Assembly: GCA_963942565.1 (NCBI GenBank)
Contig: OZ012687.1
Coordinates: 8,653,876 to 8,717,875, forward strand
Source: Maea johnstoni
Lineage: Eukaryota; Annelida; Polychaeta; Spionida; Magelonidae
Direction: 5' to 3'
Length of the DNA stretch: 64,000 nucleotides
The translations under genes were made by a program, and so were the position numbers. Each line of letters opens with the position of its first letter. Within the stretch, counting starts at the first letter, position 1. Shown here one piece after another: positions 48,301 to 55,859 of this stretch. The notes under the pieces are model-generated. The model had not been told where the DNA came from. It did no database searches and saw only the letters and a list, made by a program, of their open reading frames with translations.

Positions 48301-49210
48301 AAGTGTCTATAGAAACCATAAATTCTAGGTTCATGTTTCCATAATTTTTAACAAATTCTGGACTGTATGGCGTACAGGCATGTATTTCGACCATCAATAA
48401 AATGCCATCTTCAATTAATTGTATTAAATCATTATTTTTCAACAAATCTGAATTTAGCTTCCATATCCCTTTGCCTTTCAAGTTTTTGTCTAAGTGTAAA
48501 TATAAACTAATTTTGCAATGATCCGATCTATATTTAAAGAATATCGAGGAATCCGCATAAATATCGAGTAGTGTTGGGGAAATTATAAAGTAATCCAATC
48601 TGGCTGCTTTTGAAGGATTTGTTCTGAACCAAGTGTATTGTCTTTTGGAAGGATTCGTCTTTCGCCAGATGTCTATTAAATTATGTTTTTTAATAAATAG
48701 ATCGAAAAGGGATTTTGAGTTGGGATTGTTGTTTTGAATATAATTATAGGTGTCAATGTTTTGATCTAATACAAAGTTCCAGTCGCCACACAGTATCCAA
48801 TTCCTAATCATTTTGTCTTCTAGTTGATCAAGTATTTCTTTAAGTAAATCTGGTTTATCCTGGTTATGTCCATAAATGTTAAGCATTAAAAATCTAACAA
48901 TCCCAGGAAGTTCTATGTCACACACAATATATCTCCCACCCCTGTCTTTAATCACTGAATGTATCTTATATTCAAAGTTGTTGTTGATGATTGTAACTAC
49001 TCCAAGTGAATTTTTTTTCTCTCCTGCAATTAAGAACTTGCAGTTCCATGTTTTTTTTAATGTTGAAAGATCTGATGAAATTAAATGTGTTTCCTGTAAG
49101 TGGATAATGTTGACGTTTCTTTTTTTGAAATCATCTAATATGTCATTTCTTTTCTTGAGATTCCTCAGTCCCCTACAGTTCAGGGATTCAATCTTTAGAA
49201 GACTTCCCAT
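45368..49210 (-). CDS. LINE ORF2: AP endonuclease and reverse transcriptase
   Basis: The 1280-residue protein nicks target DNA and reverse-transcribes LINE RNA. Residues 1-~240 form an APE-type endonuclease: LNCRGLRN, HLQETHL, NIYGHN, LCGDWNFVLD, ARLDYFIIS and a final SDH. The reverse transcriptase (~480-780) has WRPITLLNSIYKFYSGIWA (near 549), VDFEKAFDSISW, GCRQGDPISP and the catalytic FADDT (~717). The C-terminal zf-RVT-like segment near 1143 reads CLFCRNHVETIEHIYLSC. The domain order and the absence of RNase H fit the L1/Tx1 group. Start MGSLLKIESLNC is the natural start just before the first endonuclease strand. The frame is uninterrupted. Confidence 0.95.
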   Translation of the reverse strand: MGSLLKIESLNCRGLRNLKKRNDILDDFKKRNVNIIHLQETHLISSDLSTLKKTWNCKFLIAGEKKNSLGVVTIINNNFEYKIHSVIKDRGGRYIVCDIELPGIVRFLMLNIYGHNQDKPDLLKEILDQLEDKMIRNWILCGDWNFVLDQNIDTYNYIQNNNPNSKSLFDLFIKKHNLIDIWRKTNPSKRQYTWFRTNPSKAARLDYFIISPTLLDIYADSSIFFKYRSDHCKISLYLHLDKNLKGKGIWKLNSDLLKNNDLIQLIEDGILLMVEIHACTPYSPEFVKNYGNMNLEFMVSIDTFWEVLLTHLRGIFISFAARKKRERSNREQQLVKEIESLEELFILDISDRLLETNLNEKKKELETLRDIKLQGSFVRSRVKDYNLGEKPNKHFLNLENFNFVSKNIKELLLDDGTSLKKNPEILEEMRRFYQSLYSSKPIRLLEESNLSRFPDHFNILDENESAALDLEISEEELKSQVFKSGLNKSPGPDGFTNEFYRALWSKLKILLLNLMQYIFEQKNISQNHLMGIITCIPKGDKLRNKLKNWRPITLLNSIYKFYSGIWANRIKKHLPKLIGNSQTGFVQNRFIGENNRLTLDILQESENENSSGLLILVDFEKAFDSISWDYITKILNLFNFSEQTIQVVKSLQKNSISKILQNGHCSDIINLARGCRQGDPISPYIFVLSVELLGTAFREHTQLQGYTIGGREHRVSQFADDTTLFITSSERNLRLCMDILGEFYLVSGLKINVDKTKVVKFGVDRDSRDILCPDLDLIWTNRFTSLGIDYDVSDLDNITKLNLDPKIIEIDNLTKIWQIRNLTLIGKITVIKSLFISKIIHILLSLPSPKDSLFEKIESIFQKFLWKGNPPKFRNQLLEKQVAEGGLQYPNIRYIDATMKISWFKRIYASDGGWASIPYIHKMDKIYLYGDIYLKKLLNSVKNPFWNDTIKALLILFEKPSFKGFDSIVAMPIWYNSDIIKEKLDPWVRKGIMTIGDIIDINGNILDKQTIERTWNVNCNFLFYLRLKKQIQSIMRQYNIHGSCMKPQISHILYKVDMGNDGNRNVYTNIVGKDPNIVCVIRDKWSVTLNDEVTLNTIQSSLVNARRFSPSVYQYYNQFKLIHKRTVNNRLLKKMGIIEDENCLFCRNHVETIEHIYLSCANTIRIWNDVLTWVRRIYDPHFMISDHEKIFGCSSKDHICQLIIISVKDVIYQKRKNGKKMIITDVKRSLLKNLNILNSKNMVQNNQQQFLNLWEIFIEDLRNDTFTKNSWYIFKWRKYI

Positions 49211-51390
49211 CCAAATTTACCCAATTGAAAATTAATGTACAGCCCAGACCTAGACACTATCGAAAATTGTATCCCAATATCTAGAGCACAGTGCATCGCA
49301 GCCCCCACACAACACCACAATTGTCCATATATACCATGTTGTAGTGAAAGTACCAACCAAAATATCACACACCAGGAGAATTTTCTCCTCTTCAACTCAA
49401 CCATAAAATATATCACCAATTAGAATAGTGTGTTTATGCAATAAACTCAAAACTATTGTCACCCTTTATATACCAGGAATTAATTTCCTCTGGTAGTTAT
49501 AAATGAGTATTTGGTATTTCTATCAAATTTTTCCAAATATATATGAAAAAAAAATTGAAGATACTATGTTGTTCACAGTTTAAAAGTTGATGTTTATTTT
49601 TCAAACACTCTTTTACAATTAGTGACCAACTAAAGTATCAACACAATGAATATAATACTCTTGGATATGTATCTATATATCACAAGGACCAATTCACTTA
49701 AAGCAAAAATAAATTGTAATATCTTGATATATTTTTCTATATATCAATTGTAGTTATATTATCAATACACTGAATAGCCAATCAAAAAAGTCCCATCATA
49801 TATTCAAGAAAAAAAGCACAATGTTCAAAATACTCTCTAGTTTTTTTGACAAACTCTGATGAGCTTCAAATGATATTCAACCTTGTAATATATGTGAACT
49901 GGATTCGTTGTCAATAGCTTTAAAGTTTAATTAATCACTAAGGGAGGCTATACAATCTATGTGTAGTCAATCCCTATAGTTTAGTATGAAAAGGTTAGTT
50001 TTTAAACAAAAAACGGATTAATCAAAAACACAATACACAACACAGAAGTCCTGACTGTGTCAGGAGTCAAATTAAGAAGTACAGGTTGTGGCCGGAGTCA
50101 GTCTATATAAAAAGTCTCCAGTATTCTTATGTTCACTGAAGTCAATGTACACTATTTCTGTTAAATGAATTTACAATACCTAAAACAATCTAGATACAAG
50201 CTAATTCTTTAAGTTATCACAAACAACCAATATAGAACTTGCTCAAAATATGAATCTGATGTGTCTAAAGTTTCCTGACACCAGTCTAGTTTATTCTCAG
50301 ACTGTTAACCTAGTGTAGATCACCACAACTCTTAGTTAAGTAAACTTACTATTCTGAGAACTTAGTTAAGTAAACTTACTATTCTGAGAACAACCAAGCC
50401 AATTTTTAGCACAATAAATTATCACCAAACTAAACAAGGAACAACAAAAAAACAAAACAAAGAAAAAAACAACAAACAGAAAACTGTGTGTCTGATATCT
50501 CTAAGATCCACTGACACCAATCAGTTTTGTCCTGAGATTATCTTCCCTGGTGTCCACAGACACAACTCACAGTTAAATAATCAATCAGTCTATCTACCCT
50601 AGTGTCAATAGACACAATCACAGCCAGGTAATCTCTCCCTGATATATATCCGAATTGTCTACCTGACAATTTAGACAGTCTGCAGTTATGTCAGTAAGCA
50701 AAAATATAGAGGTATAAAATTCAGTATATCCTGTAACTTAAGGTTACAGGGTCCTCAATTCTGCTTAATGTAATATATGAATATGTTGCGAAAAGTTAAA
50801 TAAATTAAATGTATATCAGTATTATATTGTATTTTTTGTTTTGTTTTTTTGAGAAGGAATACATATCCCTATTACAGGAGTGACAATACATTCAAGAAAA
50901 TATCCATATAAACCACAATTTGTAGCTGCATACAATAAACAATAAACTTAAGTATCCTTAAGTCACTTATCTCACCTCCACACTGGCCCACACTGATATT
51001 ACTAGCTATGTAGTTAAATGGTATATAAGGTAGGAATCCCAAAGGTTATATCAAATTTAGTCATAAGTATATAGCCCATTGTCTGTTGTATATGGGACCT
51101 GTAACCAATTATTCTATGTTATAGAATCATAGTTAATAGCAAATTTATATGTTGTTATGTTAAGAAAGAAATTAAATTTTGTTCGATTTTGAAATATTTA
51201 AATCCGGGTCGGTGGATGTAAGAAAGATCAAAAAGGATACTCACATATTTCAAATTTTTCCTTGTTGAAGGAAGCTGGCAGTCTTGTAGAGATGGGTTCG
51301 ACTCCTGTAGAATGGATGTGTCATGTCCGGCTGAATTTCCGCATCCCATAGAGGGGTAGTATTGTCTCTAAGTATGGAGATACACATTTT

Positions 51391-51885
51391 CGATCACGAT
51401 GTGACCGAGTCTCTATTCAATAAATAAATAGGCAATGAGGTCCGTACGCTTACTGCTTTGTTGATCTTGTTAATCCAATAGTTGAAAGGGGTCCGTGTAG
51501 ACATTATGTATGTATACATTCGGCCACTATGTGCCCGAGTCTTTAGTTTCTTGCCTATCTTGGTTATGGTGACAGAGGCCATAATCATTACCTCTTTAGA
51601 CACAATGTGACTAAGTCAATGATCCCACTATTTCGAGGAGTGAAGTATTCAGTTGAAGTTCGATGTCTGGTTGGTTGTTCAGTGGCGTAACTGAATCTGT
51701 GACGAGACTAGCTTTTAAGTTTGGATTTAAAATCTCCTCTTAAGCACAATGTGCATAAGTCTCTGGTTCGCCATTTCCTAGGGTGGTTCAAATGATGAGT
51801 TAAAGAGGCTTGTTAACTGGACTCGGTCACATCGTGGCGGAGTCGAAACTTGTCAGATGAACTCGGTCACATCATGGCGGAGTCA
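51391..51885. repeat. Six dispersed copies of an ACAATGTGACCGAGTC-like motif
   Basis: Plus-strand copies: CACGATGTGACCGAGTC (~51394), CACTATGTGCCCGAGTC (~51525), CACAATGTGACTAAGTC (~51601) and CACAATGTGCATAAGTC (~51738). Inverted copies: GACTCGGTCACATCGTG (~51819) and AACTCGGTCACATCATG (~51861). Spacing is 40-140 bp. It may be a protein- or RNA-binding array within the LINE. Confidence 0.6.
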
Positions 51886-51940
51886 AAAACCTAGCTCGAA
51901 GTTGCGACTATGTCAGTATCAAAGTTGGCACGATGTCTTC

Positions 51941-52408
51941 TTAGATATCATGTTGAATTCCCTCGCCATCTTCCTGACGAATTCCCTTTTCGATGAGTTC
52001 GTCTATGAGAGCTTGATTTTCTTGTGCATTTTCGTCCACCCAGGCGTTTATTTGAACGTTGACTTGTTGCATTAGACTGGTCAGTTCGAAGTTGAGTGCT
52101 GTGATATTTGCTGACTTCGGTGATTCCCAGTTGACGCTATGAACGAGGGTTTCTATCGGCAAGTGTTGCACCATGTCTCCGCTTCCCAAGACGACGTTCG
52201 CGTTGTCCACCATCTCTCGCCAATACTTGATGCAATCCAAAATGGAGTTTAGGGCTTCTCTACGTCGTTCGTCGAGCGAGGCTCTGTTCACCTGTATGTA
52301 CTTGCCGTAGGAGTTTCGGAAGACTTCATAAGTAGTATGTAGTCTGTTTTCGTAGTCTGTAACGATGAATTGAAAGTCCTCCGCGTCGCATACCATGTGG
52401 TTCTCCAT
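51941..52408 (-). CDS. Small unknown frame inside the LINE (155 aa)
   Basis: I do not recognise this protein. From the first ATG (MENHMVCDAEDF) it runs 155 residues to a stop after EDGEGIQHDI. It looks mostly helical and acidic, with a central 'DERRREALNSILDCIKYW' and a C-terminal 'QQVNVQINAWVDENAQENQA'. Base composition is richer in CG than the AT-rich DNA on either side, which supports coding. It lies between ORF1 and ORF2 on the same strand, so it may be an accessory LINE protein or an exon of captured DNA. Confidence 0.35.
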   Translation of the reverse strand: MENHMVCDAEDFQFIVTDYENRLHTTYEVFRNSYGKYIQVNRASLDERRREALNSILDCIKYWREMVDNANVVLGSGDMVQHLPIETLVHSVNWESPKSANITALNFELTSLMQQVNVQINAWVDENAQENQALIDELIEKGIRQEDGEGIQHDI

Positions 52409-53321
52409 GTCTGTTGTGCGTTGTAACCGTGGGAAGATCAGTTGAGCGAGCAGCACGTGCACCTATGAAGGAGGCTATCTCAAAACGAGGCTCCCCAGAT
52501 CATGTTCCTTTTTACTCGAACGTACGTGAACGTTTTGCTTTCGCTTTTAAGGTTTCCGAGCATACTTTTTAAAGTTTTCTAACCGATAATTCAAGGGTCC
52601 CTGGACCACATTTTAAAATGTTTGTTTGGTTTTTTGGATTGAAGTATTATTTTAAATTATCGATGAATGCCTACAAGCATATATCCAGCATTTTGTATTT
52701 AAGCACCAACTAATAGCATGTACGTTGTGTGTAACGTTTTTTAAATGTTCGCAAACTCGAATATATCATTTCCGATAACCTTGGATTTATACAATCTTGT
52801 TATTGTTGAGACTTGAGAGACTTCTCGCGTGGGAACTCATAGTTGGAAGGACTTTTGGAGAGTCTTTGAGTATATTAAGCCATGTTATGCTTTCACCATG
52901 ACCTTCCGCCAAAAATAAACGTAATTGCAGATGGCGATTTACGTTATTATGGTGATCACTATACGGTAAGTTTGTATAAATCTCGATGTATGGATATGTA
53001 TAAATTGGTGTTGATAAAAGTACATAGGCGATGCATCTAGAAATTTTTTTTCAAATAAACTCCATTGGAAGTAGACCGAAACATTAAGTTCCTGAAGCAT
53101 TATTGTATGTATATATTGGATCATAGTGGCCAAGAATGATATTAGCATGGATTTTGAAATCCATTCGTTGATACCTAACAAAGAGTTTGTATTGTTCAAT
53201 TTTTTCTCCTCTGCAGCATTTAGGAGAGTTGGAGAGGAAGCGGAATTTATCTTGAATAGAAAAACGATTCCTTCTCAATTTCATTTAAAAAGTTTTTAGT
53301 ATTGTTGTTGCATTGAGTTCA

Positions 53322-55010
53322 TTACTGCCTGTTGCTTGTACGGATTATTTCATCCCGTACTGTCATGAGCAAGTTGCCAAGTTGATTTCTGCCCTGCCAT
53401 TTGTCTTTGAGGAAAGCATTTTGATCGTTTAGTGCCAGTCCAATTCCCCACACCTTGTCATTCTTTGAAGCCTCAGCCAGTATTTTGTCCTGTGTACTTA
53501 TCAGTTTCTCTTGTAGTTTTGGATTTTGATTGAATTTAGCTCGTAATGCATGAAGCATTACTGTTGAGGCTTTCTCATCCCATGTTTTCTGGTTGAAGTT
53601 TTTCGTGTTTCTACCCAGGAACTTCATTTCTGTTGGGTTTTGTGAGTCCATAATTCTGTTTACGGTCGACTGGTCCTTAAACATTCGGGCTTTCTCAGCA
53701 GTAAAATACTGCTCTACACACACATATCTGGTGTTGTTTATCTGGACTGGGGCCTTGTAGAAATTGCTGAGATATGCATCAGCACGGTAGAATAGAACAG
53801 CTCCATTCTTTTCTTGTATGGCAATCTTATCTGGGGAGATGTCTTCAGGGAGGCTTTCTAGATCATTCACAGAGTATTTTTTGCCGTCTACCATAAGCAT
53901 ATCTCCTACTAGTACTGCTTTCCTACCTTTCGCATAGGCAGCCTTGACGTAGGGCCTAAGAAATGCTCTTTTCCTCTCTACCTCTGGAGGGAAATCCTGA
54001 TTCATATAGAGCTTGTTGTCTTGGTTTCGGTTTAGCTGATCCCTTTTCTGCCAAATCTCATCTCTGTCTAGATACGAGAGGAATCGAACTAAAATGGACG
54101 GGGGGTTGTGATTGGGGTATCTCTGATCTCTATGACATCTCTCTATCACTATACGGCTTTCCGCATCTGCTATCCCCAGCTCTTTCACTAATATGGCATA
54201 TATTGTGTTTCTACAATCAGTTTGGGTTTCATTTGGCTCTTTCACTATGCCTTCAAACCTCAAGTTATTTCTTCTGCTGTAGGCTTCTGCCTTTACGGTT
54301 TTGTCTCTTAGTTTAGAGCTTTCTTCTCTGAGTTTATTATTCGACACATTTACATTGTTCAATTGTTCTTTGGTCTCATCTGCTTCTTTTTTGTATTGTG
54401 TCACGTCCGACTCTAAATCAAGTATTTTGTTCGAATTGAATTCTAGAGCTTTTTTCAGGTTTTCATTTTCTTCCTGCATTTCTTCTTGTTTACTTTCGAG
54501 AGTCTCGAGTTTCTTGAGAAGAGCGAGAATTAGCAATGGCTGAGATTCGGCTGAGAGAGATACAGTTCTTGGGTCTATATCATCAGATACATCTATCTCT
54601 AAATCTGCTAGGGTGCTGTATTGTGCGTCAAGGGTAAAGTTATTTTCTCCGTTATCAGATTCACTACACACCTCTGACTCTGAGTTGTTTTCTTCCATTT
54701 CAACTTCTATTTCCGTTTGCTCCGGTGCCGGCATGGCGTTACTTTTTGTTGTTTTACCTTTTTTGGTTCTGCCTTTTCGTTTTGGAGTCTTCTTACTTGG
54801 AGTGGAAACAGCCTTCCTAGTAGTGCGTTCTTCCGCCGCGACTGCCTTCTTGAAATAGTGTACCATGCTATTTAAGGCTACCTGTGTAGGTTGTTTGGCA
54901 TCCTGCTTGGAAGCCGCCATGTTGCGTGTCTTGACAGCTGAGTTGGACATCGCAAGTGAATCCCACTTATATCTAGCAGGTCCTTGACCATCCAGATTCC
55001 ACTTTTTCAC
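53322..55010 (-). CDS. LINE ORF1 protein fused to a NADAR (YbiA-like) domain
   Basis: 562 residues. The N-terminus is basic (KKTPKRKGRTKKGK), followed by an acidic stretch. A long coiled coil spans ~165-245, then the L1-ORF1 hallmark KAEAYSRRNNLRFEGI opens an RRM-like domain (~248-335) and a C-terminal RNA-binding domain to ~395. Together these make the nucleic-acid chaperone that coats LINE RNA. Residues ~403-562 are a NADAR domain: VLFYRADAYLSNFYKAPV, VCVEQYFTAEKARMF (with the conserved Glu), MKFLGRN, W, LHALRAKFNQNP and KVWGIGL...GRNQLGNLLMTVRDEI. NADAR enzymes such as bacterial YbiA cleave N-glycosidic bonds in ADP-ribose- or riboflavin-type metabolites. The fusion is one uninterrupted frame. 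Activity here is inferred from motif conservation. Confidence 0.88.
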   Translation of the reverse strand: MKKWNLDGQGPARYKWDSLAMSNSAVKTRNMAASKQDAKQPTQVALNSMVHYFKKAVAAEERTTRKAVSTPSKKTPKRKGRTKKGKTTKSNAMPAPEQTEIEVEMEENNSESEVCSESDNGENNFTLDAQYSTLADLEIDVSDDIDPRTVSLSAESQPLLILALLKKLETLESKQEEMQEENENLKKALEFNSNKILDLESDVTQYKKEADETKEQLNNVNVSNNKLREESSKLRDKTVKAEAYSRRNNLRFEGIVKEPNETQTDCRNTIYAILVKELGIADAESRIVIERCHRDQRYPNHNPPSILVRFLSYLDRDEIWQKRDQLNRNQDNKLYMNQDFPPEVERKRAFLRPYVKAAYAKGRKAVLVGDMLMVDGKKYSVNDLESLPEDISPDKIAIQEKNGAVLFYRADAYLSNFYKAPVQINNTRYVCVEQYFTAEKARMFKDQSTVNRIMDSQNPTEMKFLGRNTKNFNQKTWDEKASTVMLHALRAKFNQNPKLQEKLISTQDKILAEASKNDKVWGIGLALNDQNAFLKDKWQGRNQLGNLLMTVRDEIIRTSNRQ

Positions 55011-55142
55011 AAAGGCAACTTTTAACCTTTATGAATGTTAAGTGCGTTTTTTGCTGATGTTTCGCTTACTTATAACTTGTAAATTCTCGAAAATTGAGGA
55101 CCACTATTTTTAGACCTAGCTATGCATCTAGTGGCGCCCCCT

Positions 55143-55668
55143 AGCGTATGGAGTAGGTTTGGTTGGGGAACCATCAGAGATTCTAGCTAGCTGAGAAGAA
55201 AATGTTTAAGAAGAGAGAAGGGTAGAGAAGGTTGTTTACAACAGGATAGGAAGGGGAAGGAAGTCTTTAAGGGTGTGCATTTGTAAAAAAAATGTTTACA
55301 CAGTTTTTATGTGGGGTTTATCAGAGATGAAGGTTTGTGTGCTTTCAGGGGCCTGACGGGAAGACGGAGGAGGGGACAGACCTGATGCAGGGAGCATGAC
55401 AGATAGGGTGGGGGGGATAGGGAACATACAAAGATAAAGATGGAAACAATTGGTGTGGGAAGGGAAGAGAGCTCTCAGAAGGTCCTCCATAAGGAGTTGA
55501 CCTTTAGGGACAACATCAGGTAACATCCCAGCTAACCAACTTTCACATTCACATCCTTTAAACTTGGCTGGGGTTGATACTACCTTTTTCCTCAAATTGA
55601 CTACTATCATTGAAGTAAGAATTGCCTGGTTGCACTCAAAATTTCAACTGACATAAGAAATCAAACTT
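55143..55668. repeat. LINE target-site duplication, upstream copy (526 bp, unsplit)
   Basis: The direct repeat equals 40100-40376 joined to 44984-45232, with 2 mismatches in 526 bp. It lies between the LINE 5' end and the HROB 5' UTR exon, about 100 bp before the exon's acceptor. It preserves the empty site of the fold-back element (ATA at 55417-55419). Confidence 0.9.
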
Positions 55669-55766
55669 AAAAAGTATTCAATACATATACATGTGTCAAA
55701 TTGATCAACAAGTTTGTTAACAATTGTAATACAGTAAAACACTGATATTTCTTCTATTGTTTGCAG

Positions 55767-55859
55767 ATGCAGCTTACCAGCAGACATGATGGCCATGCTT
55801 GTCAACTCTTCATGAATTAGATTACCAGTGTGGCATGCTGAGGCTATAGGTACAGCACC
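55767..55859 (+). promoter_or_regulatory. HROB 5' UTR exon part with several short upstream ATGs
   Basis: A good acceptor (TTCTATTGTTTGCAG) ends at 55766. At least four short frames start before the HROB ATG at 55860: ATGCAGCTTACC (16 codons), ATGATGGCCATGCTTG (8 codons), ATGAATTAG and ATGCTGAGGCTATAG. Short upstream frames often reduce translation. If the acceptor is real, a non-coding first exon lies further left, so the LINE would sit in the first intron. Confidence 0.45.

Larger units (their letters stand above)
49211..53321 (-). other. 4.1-kb region between LINE ORF1 and ORF2
   Basis: LINE ORFs normally overlap or are separated by short gaps, so this length is odd. The ORF2-side half (49.2-51.3 kb) is very AT-rich. 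It has short local duplications, such as CTTAGTTAAGTAAACTTACT repeated at about 50331 and 50361, and a 'ctgacaccagtctagttt'/'ctgacaccaatcagtttt' pair about 230 bp apart. The half next to ORF1 is richer in CG and holds a 155-codon frame and six copies of a GTGACCGAGTC-like motif. No terminal repeats bounding an insertion were seen. Confidence 0.55.
45233..55142 (-). mobile_element. Full-length L1/Tx1-like LINE with intact ORF1 and ORF2
   Basis: Read on the minus strand, the element starts at about 55142 (AGGGGGCGCCACTAG), carries ORF1 (55010-53322), a 4.1-kb middle region with a further small frame, then ORF2 (49210-45368). It ends in about 12 A (T run 45231-45242). The 526-bp direct repeats on both sides differ at 2 positions, so insertion is recent. 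Both main frames are uninterrupted. The unusual length between ORFs may be a genuine part of the family or a nested insertion. Confidence 0.85.

Noticed and set aside
40100-55668. Direct repeats flanking a reverse transcriptase, considered as LTRs
   Set aside because: The enclosed element has an APE endonuclease, L1-type RT and poly(A) tail. The repeats begin and end exactly at the LINE borders and lack LTR-type TG...CA ends and a primer-binding site. A long target duplication fits better.
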